Of a stretch of DNA of 33,444 bases, positions 1-8,487 are shown one piece after another. Under the pieces are notes generated by a model that saw nothing but the letters and a program-made list of their open reading frames with translations, searched no databases and was not told the origin of the DNA. Origin of the DNA: Bacillota bacterium (GTDB lineage: Bacteria > Bacillota > SHA-98 > Ch115). The DNA is taken from the NCBI GenBank assembly GCA_013178415.1, contig JABLXA010000001.1:1-33444 (forward strand), in the 5' to 3' direction. Positions within the stretch are counted from its first letter, which is position 1, and every line of letters starts with the position of its first letter. The position numbers and the translations under genes are program-made.

Positions 1-611
1 TTTATCACAAGAGCCTTGATTCGTATAGAAGGGGGCAACTTGCATTGGGTCTCGTCCCAGGGGAGGACAGAATCAAGGATCTTACCGATCCCAAGGGTGT
101 CGAATAATGCTGAGATAAGAGGAGCAGGTCCTGCATGGAATATCTTTAAGGATGAAACCATTGGAAACACCCCCGCCCCCAGTATACACGGAAGCAGGGG
201 AAAGTATAAGTAAATATTTGCCTTATAATCCTATAAATGTAACATTATCACTAAAATATCTCTCCCTTATCTATGACCTCAGAAAATGCTCCTTCATACT
301 CCGAAAGGGTGCGAAATGTAAGTTACGTATATAGTACCTCTAATGGGGGTTCTAGTTATTGGTATATGATTGTCCGATCTGAGGAAGGTTACTGAAGCGT
401 TCTCTCAAAAGATTAGCTTTGTCAAGCTTATTACTGCCCTTTTCTTTGTAGTCTTAGGAGCATATATGTTGAGCCGTGGATGAGCTTACCTCGCCATCCA
501 ATTGACGGAATCCCAGGCGATAATAGGTAGCCATGGGTTCATTTTTCAAAATGGCTCACAGCCTCTATTTATCACTACCTTGACGATACCTTAAAATTTT
601 ATAAAAATATA
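1..611. other. Left flank without a recognisable complete gene
   Basis: No reading frame here looks like a convincing complete gene. An open frame runs from the window edge to 213, but its composition is not protein-like to my eye and I recognise no family. At 370-483 a 37-codon frame opens with TTG directly after a stop and encodes a hydrophobic C-terminal-like peptide containing FVVLGAYMLSRG. It could be the last membrane segment of a decayed membrane protein, but nothing upstream supports it. The stretch is AT-rich towards its right end, as expected just before a promoter. Treat it as intergenic or gene-remnant DNA. Confidence 0.4.
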
Positions 612-640
612 TTGACAAATTGTAGCAATAATCTTATACT
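612..640 (+). promoter_or_regulatory. Sigma-A-type promoter for the DeoR regulator and sugar operon
   Basis: TTGACA at 612-617 and TATACT at 635-640 are separated by exactly 17 bases in AT-rich DNA. This is close to the housekeeping consensus. Transcription should begin near 647, leaving a leader of about 135 bases before the DeoR-type gene. It is the best promoter seen in the left part of the window. It may drive the whole same-strand run to 11011, although gaps at 1550-1661 and 2487-2622 could hold others. Confidence 0.75.
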
Positions 641-781
641 ATGTACTGCATATAATGATTTTTGATGGATCATATGGTATAACTTATCATGCCAAATTGG
701 GAACCTAGAGGGTCATAGGATTGATAATTAGCTGCTGTTGTAGGCTTAAAGTGAATATAATCTTAGATGGGGTGTGCATAA

Positions 782-1549
782 ATGTTAGAACTACAGCAAA
801 GAAGAGACAAGATTTTGGAGGTTCTTCGTGAGGCTCATGAGATATCGGTAAATGAGTTATTATCAAGATTCAAAGGGATCTCACCTGCTTCACTGCGCAG
901 AGATCTACGCATTCTGGAGGCAAGGGGCCTGGTATCGAGGAGCTACGGTAGCGTTACGCTTATTTCCTCACTTCAGCATCCTTCGAATCTAGAGAGGAAG
1001 CTAAGCGTTCATTCGGGGGAGAAGATGAGAATAGCGAAGGCGGTTGCGTCTTTGGTCAAGGATGGAGAGACCCTTTTCTTCGATACGGGTTCGACTGCCT
1101 TATATGTGGCAAGGGAGCTGAGGAATCATAAGGGGTTGATGGTTATCACCAATTCCCTCCCAGTAGCTTATGAGTTAGGGGCCATCCCATATATTAGAGT
1201 TGTCATGACCGGCGGGGTTTATCAACATAATGAGCAATGTCTTGTAGGTTCCATGGCTGAACAGGACATCCGTAGTTACAAGGCCTTGAAGGCCATTATC
1301 GGTGCGGATGGATTTACCGCGGCAGATGGCGTTACATCTCATGATCCCGAGAATGCGGGGGTCACGCGTGCCATGGTTGAGTGTTCGGAGGAGGTTATAG
1401 TTGTAGCGGACTACAGGAAAATAGGGATAAGAGGGGTGGTCCCGATAGCCTCGGCGGAGAAGGTCGATATTCTTGTCACGAATCGCGAGGCTGCCCAAGA
1501 AGAGGTTGAGGCTCTGGAGGCAAAGAGTGTCAAAGTGATCCTATGCTAG
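782..1549 (+). CDS. DeoR/GlpR-family transcriptional regulator
   Basis: A 255-residue protein of typical DeoR-family length. Residues about 5-60 form the winged helix-turn-helix (RRDKILEVLREAHEIS, then SLRRDLRILEARGLVSR). The rest is the sugar-phosphate sensor domain related to ribose-5-phosphate isomerase, with the family signatures FFDTGSTALYVA, ITNSLPVAYEL, TGGVY and GADGFTAADGVT. Such proteins usually repress sugar catabolism and are released by a phosphorylated intermediate. The start is ATG with a GATGGGGTG ribosome site. It is first in the left cluster, behind a strong promoter, so it most likely controls the aldolase-transporter-kinase genes. The effector is unknown; the product of the FGGY kinase is the obvious candidate by inference. 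Confidence 0.93.
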   Translation: MLELQQRRDKILEVLREAHEISVNELLSRFKGISPASLRRDLRILEARGLVSRSYGSVTLISSLQHPSNLERKLSVHSGEKMRIAKAVASLVKDGETLFFDTGSTALYVARELRNHKGLMVITNSLPVAYELGAIPYIRVVMTGGVYQHNEQCLVGSMAEQDIRSYKALKAIIGADGFTAADGVTSHDPENAGVTRAMVECSEEVIVVADYRKIGIRGVVPIASAEKVDILVTNREAAQEEVEALEAKSVKVILC

Positions 1550-1661
1550 GCGACCTTCTATAACGGGCATAGATTCAGGGTACCCTTTCTGGTGTACCTT
1601 ACGGGCCCTTGAATTTATCCATATAAACTAATGAAGCCAGATTCGGAAAGGATGAGGGAAT

Positions 1662-2486
1662 GTGTCCATAGGAAAGGCAATCAGGATGGCCAGGTTATTT
1701 AGATCCAAGACAAAGCGTCTCGTTTTAATAACATTGGATCATGGTATATGTATCAAGCCGATGAAAGGCCTGGAGGATACTAAAGCCATCGTGAGAGCGG
1801 CAGCGGAAGGGGGAGCCGATGCAGTTCTGGTGACCCCCGGTATAGCGAAGCATACATATGAGGAACTGGCTGGCAAGATCCCCTTTATGCTGAGGATAGA
1901 TGGGACTGCTACATCCATAGGGCCGGACCTGACCAATGACCGTCTCATATGTTCTGTGGAGGAGGCTTTAAGGCTCGGGGCAGATGCGGTCGCCACTTTT
2001 GGCGTCATAGGGGTTCCGCGTGAGGCGGAACTTGCCGAGAAGAATGGGCGAGCCGGTGAGCTCTGCGACCTCTGGGGCATGCCTATGATGACCGAGATGA
2101 TCCCTCCTGAGATATTAACTCACCAGTTTGAAACCAAGGCATCCCGCAAATGGCCCTCAGATCCCGAGGTGGTGAAGTTCTCCGCGAGAGTCGCGGCAGA
2201 GTTGGGGGCTGATATTGTTAAAGGCTACTATACTGGGGACCCTGAAACATTTCGAGAGGTTGTAAAATATTGTCCAGTACCCTATGTGGTGTTGAGTGGC
2301 CCTGCTTCGGATGACCCGGAAGTCCTCTTGAAATTCATAAGGGAAGCAATAGACTGCGGGGCTGCTGGGGTTTCGATGGGACGTAATATCTGGGAATCGA
2401 AGAACCCCGTGGCTTTAATCAAGGCAATATGCAGTATCGTGCATAATGATGTATCCGCGGAAGCCGCTCTTCGGGAACTCTCTTGA
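1662..2486 (+). CDS. Class I aldolase, DhnA/LacD/LsrF-like family
   Basis: A 274-residue TIM-barrel aldolase. VLITLDHGICIKPMKG near the N-terminus and AELGADIVKGYYTGDP near residues 180-195 match the class I fructose-bisphosphate aldolase (DeoC/LacD/LsrF) superfamily. The lysine in DIVKGYY sits where the Schiff-base lysine is expected. The C-terminal VVLSGPASDDPE and GAAGVSMGRNIWE segments fit the phosphate-binding loops. It starts with GTG behind a GGATGAGGGA site. Beside an isomerase and a kinase, it probably cleaves a ketose phosphate into two C3 units or a C3 plus a C2 unit. Some superfamily members are instead shikimate-type ADH synthases, which this context makes less likely. The substrate cannot be assigned from sequence. 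Confidence 0.85.
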   Translation: MSIGKAIRMARLFRSKTKRLVLITLDHGICIKPMKGLEDTKAIVRAAAEGGADAVLVTPGIAKHTYEELAGKIPFMLRIDGTATSIGPDLTNDRLICSVEEALRLGADAVATFGVIGVPREAELAEKNGRAGELCDLWGMPMMTEMIPPEILTHQFETKASRKWPSDPEVVKFSARVAAELGADIVKGYYTGDPETFREVVKYCPVPYVVLSGPASDDPEVLLKFIREAIDCGAAGVSMGRNIWESKNPVALIKAICSIVHNDVSAEAALRELS

Positions 2487-2622
2487 GATAATCAAGTAGG
2501 AGGGGGGTGCGATAACTGGCTCCTAAACGGAGAATTGCTGGATGGGTTGCTAGGGGCGATCGAGAGCAGTTAGGCGGAAATGGGAGCGGTTGAGAGGATA
2601 ATTATAGAAAGGGTGATAGACA

Positions 2623-3936
2623 ATGATAAGAAAGTTACTGGCAAGCCTGCTTACTCTTTCAATGTTATTAGTCTTACTGGTAGCTGTCGGAGTTGATGCG
2701 GGCAAAAAGGTTGTGATCGAATACTGGCATCCATATGGCCCTCCCTGGGACGAACTTCAGCAAATGATGGCGGATCTCTTCATGAAAGCAAACCCGGATG
2801 TTGAGATAGTTTGCAAAATGGTCCCCTGGGATAGTATGTTTCAAAAGCTGGCTGTGGCTGTAGCCTCGGGCACAGCCCCTGCTGCTGCACATCTCTGGGG
2901 AAGCTGGCAAGCGATAGCGGTTGCCGATATGGGGTTGACGGTTCCCCTTGATCCCTATATGAAGAAGGATCCGACATGGGATCCAAAAGATGTATTTCCC
3001 GCTTTTCTAGAGCAGTTTCACTATAAAGGTCAATATGTGGGACTCCCATGGGCGGCGCAGCCAACCTCTCTTTGTTGGAACAAGCAGGTTTTCCGTGAGT
3101 CTGGCCTTGATCCCGAGTTGCCTCCGAAGAGTCTAGAAGAGTTAGAGGCATATGCGTCCAAGATAACTTTAGAGGATTCGCGGGGCAAGTTGGTAAGGAT
3201 AGGCTTCCTGCCGCAGAATATCTGGGGAGGCTTTCTTAATTGGGCGTATCATTGGGGTGGTTCGTTCTATGATGAGAAGACTGGAAAGATAACTGCAAGT
3301 GATCCTGTAAACGTTCAGGCTTTAGAGTGGCAGGTCAACTTCCTAAATAAGTTCGGGGGTATAGAAGAGATAACGGCTTGGCAGGCCGGATTCACTGGGG
3401 GCGAAAACGATCCATTCATTCTAGGTAAACTTGGAATGATGATAGCCTCTCATTATCATTACTACTCCTTCCACAGATATAAACCAGACCTCGAATATGG
3501 GTTTGCTAGACCCCTTCTTCCCGGTCCTCCCGACCGGAAGAAAGGGCCCTTGGCACATTGCGACGCCATGGTTGTGCTAAAATCTAAGAATGCTGAATAT
3601 GGATATAAGTTTATAAAATTTGCAGTTATGGGGGAGGCGTGGTTAGAAAGAAGTAAGATAAGTGCACATCCATCCCCTAGTAGGCGTCTCAATAAGAGGT
3701 TTATTGAGCTGGGTCTCCTGCCTAAATGGTATCCTATGGCTCTCTGGGAGCAGAACATGGAGGTGCTAGAGATCGCAAGGCCTCATCCGGCGATACCGGT
3801 GATTCCTAAACTCATGGATGAGCTAAGTGCCCAGGTTGATCTTGCTTATCGAGGCAAAAAGACGCCGAGGTCAGCCCTAAAGTATGTTGACGAGGTTGTC
3901 CAGCGAGAACTCGATAAGAATTTGAAGAAGCGGTAG
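2623..3936 (+). CDS. Sugar ABC transporter solute-binding protein (family 1)
   Basis: A 437-residue extracellular binding protein. A signal peptide (MIRKLL, then a hydrophobic run to about residue 24, ending VGVDAG) is followed by VVIEYWHPYGPPWDELQ, the usual start of cluster-B sugar-binding proteins. The central YVGLPWAAQPTSLCWNKQVFRESGL and the C-terminal DAMVVLKSKN segments match the UgpB/MalE-like fold. There is no lipobox cysteine at the cleavage region, so the protein should be released rather than lipid-anchored. ATG start, AGAAAGGGTGATA ribosome site. It precedes two permease genes on the same strand and should capture the sugar metabolised by this operon. The ligand is unknown. Confidence 0.92.
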   Translation: MIRKLLASLLTLSMLLVLLVAVGVDAGKKVVIEYWHPYGPPWDELQQMMADLFMKANPDVEIVCKMVPWDSMFQKLAVAVASGTAPAAAHLWGSWQAIAVADMGLTVPLDPYMKKDPTWDPKDVFPAFLEQFHYKGQYVGLPWAAQPTSLCWNKQVFRESGLDPELPPKSLEELEAYASKITLEDSRGKLVRIGFLPQNIWGGFLNWAYHWGGSFYDEKTGKITASDPVNVQALEWQVNFLNKFGGIEEITAWQAGFTGGENDPFILGKLGMMIASHYHYYSFHRYKPDLEYGFARPLLPGPPDRKKGPLAHCDAMVVLKSKNAEYGYKFIKFAVMGEAWLERSKISAHPSPSRRLNKRFIELGLLPKWYPMALWEQNMEVLEIARPHPAIPVIPKLMDELSAQVDLAYRGKKTPRSALKYVDEVVQRELDKNLKKR

Positions 3937-4016
3937 ATGCGAGAATAGAAATGGCTGGGCGGCTCTCGTGGCCTCCCAGCCGGAGGAATGTGAAGCTGTG
4001 GCGGGAGGGAATTGGG

Positions 4017-4913
4017 ATGCTAAGATATATGAGCCTCCGGAATCGAGAAGCCCTCACAGGAGTCATTTTCGCGCTTCCTTGGCTTTTGGGATTTTGTATC
4101 TTCAGGGTTTATGCCATCATAACCGTAATCTATTACAGCTTAACTGACTTTAAGGTTTTCGCGCCTCCCGAATGGATAGGTCTAGTCAACTATCAGGAAC
4201 TATTTAGGTCGGATCCTCTCTTTTATAGATCGCTTTCGAATACCTTCTACTATGTGGCCTTTTCCATACCTCTCGGGATAATAGTGGCATTTTTGCTCGC
4301 GGAGCTTTTAAATCAAAAGGTGAAAGGCATGGCCCTGTTCAGGACGATATTCTATCTGCCATCGATAGTTCCGATAGTAGCCTCTTCCATGCTTTGGCTC
4401 TGGATACTCAATCCCAATTTCGGACTTTTAAATGCGTTTCTCTCGAAATTGGGACTTCCTGCGCCTAACTGGTTCGGTTCCCCTGTATGGTCTAAGCCCG
4501 CCTTGATTTTGATGAGCATATGGGGAATCGGGGGGACGATGATCATATTTTTGGCAGGGCTTCAGGACATTCCGCAACAGTTATATGAAGCTGCCGAACT
4601 GGACGGTGCCGGCGTGTTTCAGAAATTCTTCCGGATAACGATTCCGATGATGACCCCGACCCTATTCTTCTCATTGGTTATGGGAATCATCGGCGGTTTT
4701 CAAACCTTCACTCAAGCTTTCATAATGACACAAGGCGGTCCGGCATATTCAACGCTTTTCTACGCTCTGTATCTATACAATAACGCTTTTAGATATTTTA
4801 AAATGGGATACGCCTCAAGTCAGGCTTTGGTGCTTCTCGTGATAATCATGATACTTACCCTCACAGTTGTGTCTACTTCAAAAAGATGGGTTTACTATGC
4901 CGGAAGGTCTTAG
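4017..4913 (+). CDS. Sugar ABC transporter permease (MalF/UgpA type)
   Basis: About 298 residues with six predicted membrane segments, beginning TGVIFALPWLLGFCIFRVYAI. The EAA loop that contacts the ABC ATPase is clear near residue 191 (EAAELDGAGVFQKFFRITIP), and the MTQGGPAYSTLFYALYLY signature follows. I chose ATG 4017 because GGGAGGGA lies six bases upstream. The frame stays open to an ATG at 3951, which lacks a comparable site. It sits just downstream of the binding protein gene and forms the heterodimeric channel with the next gene. No ATPase subunit is encoded nearby, so a shared MsmX/MalK-like ATPase must be supplied from elsewhere. Confidence 0.92.
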   Translation: MLRYMSLRNREALTGVIFALPWLLGFCIFRVYAIITVIYYSLTDFKVFAPPEWIGLVNYQELFRSDPLFYRSLSNTFYYVAFSIPLGIIVAFLLAELLNQKVKGMALFRTIFYLPSIVPIVASSMLWLWILNPNFGLLNAFLSKLGLPAPNWFGSPVWSKPALILMSIWGIGGTMIIFLAGLQDIPQQLYEAAELDGAGVFQKFFRITIPMMTPTLFFSLVMGIIGGFQTFTQAFIMTQGGPAYSTLFYALYLYNNAFRYFKMGYASSQALVLLVIIMILTLTVVSTSKRWVYYAGRS

Positions 4914-4942
4914 GTTTTCGACATGAAAGGGGAGTGGTCCCG

Positions 4943-5812
4943 GTGGCTAATTTCAACGCGAGCCTGCTTGGAAGCAAGAAGAAACGCGAGGCTTTAGGAA
5001 GGGGTATAGCCTACCTGCTTTTGATAACCCTTTCGGTTATATTTGCATTTCCCCTTTTTTGGCTTCTTTCGACCTCCCTCAAACCTGATACCCAGATCTT
5101 CATGTTTCCACCCAAGTTGATCCCGAATCCCATCGTTTGGCAGAACTACATCAAGGTTCTTCCGTTACTGAGATTTAGGGTCACAGTAGTAAATAGCCTT
5201 GTTATAGCTTTCGGCGAAGTGATGGGTACGGTCATTTCATCCTCTCTAGTCGCCTATAGTTTTGCGCGCCTTCGGTGGCCCGGGCGGGACATTCTTTTTG
5301 TCGCTCTGCTATCTACGATGATGATACCCTATGCTGTGACCATGATCCCGATTTTCATCGTTTTCAACAAACTAGGCTGGATAAACACCTTCAAACCTTT
5401 GATAGTTCCTAGCTTCCTTGGGAATGCATTTTATATTTTTCTCCTTCGACAGTTTTTTTTAACAATACCGACAGACCTCTCAGATGCCGCAAGGATAGAT
5501 GGGTGTTCAGAGCTAGGGATCTATTGGAGAATCGTTCTGCCTCTTTCTAAATCGACAGTGGCCGTTGTCGCTATTTTTGCGTTTTTAAATGGCTGGAATG
5601 ATTTCCTCGGTCCATTGATCTACCTTAACGACCAGAATAAATGGACCTTAAGCTTGGCTTTACATGCCATGAGGAGTGCTCAGATCGGCGAGATAAACTG
5701 GTCCGGGATTATGGCTGGATCCGCAATGATGACGGTACCGATAATAATCCTTTTCTTTTTCACTCAAAAATCGTTTATCCAGGGCATAACGCTTACAGGT
5801 TTGAAGGAATAG
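4943..5812 (+). CDS. Sugar ABC transporter permease (MalG/UgpE type)
   Basis: About 289 residues, six membrane segments, with the MalG-type features FPLFWLLSTSLKPDTQIF after the first helix and the EAA-type loop DAARIDGCSELGIYWRIVLP near residue 180. It ends with the typical FIQGITLTGLKE tail. I place the start at GTG 4943, eight bases after AAAGGGGAG. The open frame reaches back to ATG 4886 inside the previous gene, but that extension looks unlike a permease N-terminus. It pairs with the upstream permease to form the import channel. Confidence 0.92.
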   Translation: MANFNASLLGSKKKREALGRGIAYLLLITLSVIFAFPLFWLLSTSLKPDTQIFMFPPKLIPNPIVWQNYIKVLPLLRFRVTVVNSLVIAFGEVMGTVISSSLVAYSFARLRWPGRDILFVALLSTMMIPYAVTMIPIFIVFNKLGWINTFKPLIVPSFLGNAFYIFLLRQFFLTIPTDLSDAARIDGCSELGIYWRIVLPLSKSTVAVVAIFAFLNGWNDFLGPLIYLNDQNKWTLSLALHAMRSAQIGEINWSGIMAGSAMMTVPIIILFFFTQKSFIQGITLTGLKE

Positions 5813-5837
5813 TAGATGATGGAAAGGAGAAGATGCT

Positions 5838-7034
5838 ATGGGAGGCAAAACTAAGGTCAAACTCGGAGTCATAGGGGGGAGGAGGGGGGCTGCATTCAAT
5901 ACAGCCCTGAAGTATTTCTCGGAAAAGGTAGTCCTGAGCTCGATCTGTGACATTTCTGAGGAAGTGGTCGCTAGGTGGAAGGCGGACTTCCCCTGGGTCA
6001 AGGGTTATACTTCATTCGAAACACTGCTTTACGAGGATGACTGCAATGCGGTTTTCATCGCAACGCCGAGACGCCTTCATGCAAATCAGGCGATAAAGGC
6101 GATGAGAGCCGGTAAGCATGTTTTAAGCGAAGTTCCGGCCGCGCTTACGTTGGATGAATGCTGGGAGCTTGTTGAAACAGTGGAAAGAACAGGTCTAACC
6201 TATATGTTGGCTGAGAATTACTGTTATACGCGTCCGAATATGATGGTCCTTAACATGGCTCAAAAGGGCATTTTCGGGGAAATCACATATGCTGAAGGGG
6301 CTTATATCCATGACTGTCGTCAACTTTTCTTCTGTGAGAATGGCCAGCTTACTTGGAGGGGCCAGGAAAAGCGGGACGTAAACGGTAACACTTACCCGAC
6401 GCACTCCCTCGGTCCCATAGCCCAGTGGTTGGGGATTAACCAAAATGACAGACTCGTATTAACCTCCACATGGATGGCCAAGACAGCAAGCACGCCAAGG
6501 TACGCTGAAAGAAACTTTGGGAAGGAGCATCCCGGGGCGAAAAGGGAATTTTGGAGCCATGGGGATTCAGCGACTACATTGATTGAGACCCAGAGCGAAG
6601 CGGTAATTGTATTGAGAGTCGATTCTACTTCAGCGAGGCCCCACAATATGACACATTATGTGCTCCAGGGTACCACAGCTTCGTATGTTTCCCCGCGTTA
6701 TGAGAAGGATGACCCCTTGATATGGATTGAAGGGCGAAGCCCTACTGCCCCGGACGGTACGGCCACTGGATGGGAGTGCCTTTGGGATTATGCGGATGAG
6801 TTTGAGCATCCTCGCTGGAAGCGGTGGGGAGATGTAGCGAGGGAAGCAGGCCACGGAGGCGGGGATTTCTTTGCCCTGCAGGATTTTGTGGATGCAATTC
6901 TCCAGGGTACCCGTCCTCCTATAGATGTTTATGACGCTGTAACCTGGAGCTCGATAATACCCTTGTCTATAGAATCCGTAAAGAAGAAGGGTGCTCCAGT
7001 GGAGATCCCAGATTTCACGAAGGGCGGGAGGTGA
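5838..7034 (+). CDS. Gfo/Idh/MocA-family NAD(P)-dependent oxidoreductase
   Basis: A 398-residue protein. The N-terminal Rossmann domain starts VKLGVIGGRRGAAF with a GxxGGxxGA-type loop, followed by AVFIATPRRLHANQAIKAMRAGKHVLSEVPAA. The usual EKP lysine motif reads SEVPA here, so the lysine that often takes part in catalysis is replaced. The C-terminal beta-sheet domain contains YAEGAYIHDCR and GGDFFALQDFVDAI. Family members oxidise or reduce sugar hydroxyls or act on inositols and amino sugars. ATG start with AAGGAGA eight bases upstream. It nearly abuts the isomerase gene and is co-transcribed with it. It could oxidise a sugar whose lactone is then opened by the amidohydrolase at the operon end, but that is inference. 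Confidence 0.88.
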   Translation: MGGKTKVKLGVIGGRRGAAFNTALKYFSEKVVLSSICDISEEVVARWKADFPWVKGYTSFETLLYEDDCNAVFIATPRRLHANQAIKAMRAGKHVLSEVPAALTLDECWELVETVERTGLTYMLAENYCYTRPNMMVLNMAQKGIFGEITYAEGAYIHDCRQLFFCENGQLTWRGQEKRDVNGNTYPTHSLGPIAQWLGINQNDRLVLTSTWMAKTASTPRYAERNFGKEHPGAKREFWSHGDSATTLIETQSEAVIVLRVDSTSARPHNMTHYVLQGTTASYVSPRYEKDDPLIWIEGRSPTAPDGTATGWECLWDYADEFEHPRWKRWGDVAREAGHGGGDFFALQDFVDAILQGTRPPIDVYDAVTWSSIIPLSIESVKKKGAPVEIPDFTKGGR

Positions 7035-7042
7035 ATCTCCTG

Positions 7043-8437
7043 GTGTTTAAACCCAATATTGGATTGTTGGGGCTTACCCTAGAATTATATGACTCAAGTC
7101 TTCCGGAGTTGAGGTCGGGACGCGAGGTTTTCGCTAGACGGCTGATCAAAATGATGGAAAATGACATAAATTTTTGTTTTCCTGGTGCCTGTAATACAAG
7201 GGAAAGCGTTGAAAAAGCCGTTGCTAGGTTTGAATCCGAAGGTTGCGATGCCATACTTGTCATCTTTCTTACGTATGCGCCGAGCCTCATCGCTCTTCCG
7301 GCACTTTTCCGCACTAAACTTCCTGTAATCATTTGGAACACCCAAGAGGCCACCGGGATATTGGCGGATTCGGGTCCGGGCCTGATGATGGAAAACCATG
7401 GTGTCCATGGTGTCCAGGATTTGACTTCGGCATTGAGGCGCTCAGGACGGAATTTCAGGGTTATAACGGGCCATTGGAGGGATGCCAAGGCGATACATAG
7501 GCTTATCATGCTTTTTAGGGCAGCCCGGGCCGTCTCTGTACTGAGGAAGAGCAGAATAGCGTTATTGGGATATCCGATGCAGGACATGGGGGATTTCTGC
7601 GTGGATGAGACCGCATTCCTGGCCAAGATAGGGCCGGCGGTGATACATATTTCTATAGATGAGCTTGCTAACTTAGTGGAGAAGGCTCCGGAAGGTGACC
7701 TTGGGGAACTAATGGCGGAGGACCGTAAACATTTCGATTGGGACGATATGATAACCTCTGCAGAACATGAGGGGGCAGCCCGGCTTGAATGGGCTATTCG
7801 AAGGCTCATATCCGATTACCATCTGAATGCCTGGGCGCAGCATTTCATGGCTTTGGCTGGCAGTAATAGGATATCCATCCTGCCATTTTTAGCAGCTTCC
7901 AAGCTGATGGCTGAGGGAGTAGGATACGGTGCCGAAGGTGATGTCACAGTCGCCGCCGGATGTATCTTAATGCGGGAGTTGGCTAAGGAATCGACGTTTG
8001 TTGAGATGTTCACGATGGATTTCGAGGAACAAGCTCTTTTTATGAGGCATATGGGTGAGCTGAATATCGCGATGGCCAGGAGGGACGTGCCGGTAAAGGT
8101 GATTCGAAAACCGTTTCATTTGGTGAAGATGCAACCCATACCGACTCCAGTGTTTGCTCTAAGACCGGGAGAGGCGACCATCTGCTCCCTTACGACCGGG
8201 CCCAAGGGATCCTTCCGCCTAGTGGTGGCCGAAGGCGAGGTCCTGGATATTCCCTGCTATTTGAATATCGGGGCTCCCAATTTCAAATGGAGGCCAAACT
8301 GCAAGCTCGAGGAATTTCTCGACAGGTTTGCGGAGGTGGGGGGGTCACACCATCAGGCTCTTGGATACGGAAGGCTTGGGGAAGCAATAGAGGCCGTAGC
8401 TGGATTCCTTGGGATCGAAGCTTTCCACATAGGGTGA
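7043..8437 (+). CDS. L-arabinose/L-fucose isomerase-like protein
   Basis: About 464 residues. The N-terminus KPNIGLLGLTLELYDSSLPELR and the central AILVIFLTYAPS and IIWNTQEATG resemble the arabinose isomerase N-terminal and central domains. The C-terminal half carries EGVGYGAEGDVTVAAG, FVEMFTMDFEEQALFMRHMGE and GSHHQALGYG. These align with the metal-binding Glu/Glu/His/His sites of AraA. Such enzymes interconvert an aldose and its ketose with a divalent metal. GTG 7043 is nine bases after GGGAGGTG and is preferred over GTG 7031, which overlaps the upstream stop. Sequence drift from AraA suggests a different sugar or a deoxy sugar, so no symbol is assigned. Confidence 0.85.
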   Translation: MFKPNIGLLGLTLELYDSSLPELRSGREVFARRLIKMMENDINFCFPGACNTRESVEKAVARFESEGCDAILVIFLTYAPSLIALPALFRTKLPVIIWNTQEATGILADSGPGLMMENHGVHGVQDLTSALRRSGRNFRVITGHWRDAKAIHRLIMLFRAARAVSVLRKSRIALLGYPMQDMGDFCVDETAFLAKIGPAVIHISIDELANLVEKAPEGDLGELMAEDRKHFDWDDMITSAEHEGAARLEWAIRRLISDYHLNAWAQHFMALAGSNRISILPFLAASKLMAEGVGYGAEGDVTVAAGCILMRELAKESTFVEMFTMDFEEQALFMRHMGELNIAMARRDVPVKVIRKPFHLVKMQPIPTPVFALRPGEATICSLTTGPKGSFRLVVAEGEVLDIPCYLNIGAPNFKWRPNCKLEEFLDRFAEVGGSHHQALGYGRLGEAIEAVAGFLGIEAFHIG

Positions 8438-8487
8438 TTCATGCACATAGCCTTCAGATGGATTCGAACGGAGGGAGATGATAGCGT

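Noticed and set aside
307-320. GGGTGCGAAATGTA shared with 23366-23379
   Set aside because: I suspected a shared insertion-element end, but a 14-base match somewhere in a 33-kb window, both strands counted, is expected by chance about once or more.
7015-7809. 264-codon minus-strand open frame
   Set aside because: It is antisense to the isomerase gene, has no ribosome site or family signature, and arises from codon composition of the real gene.
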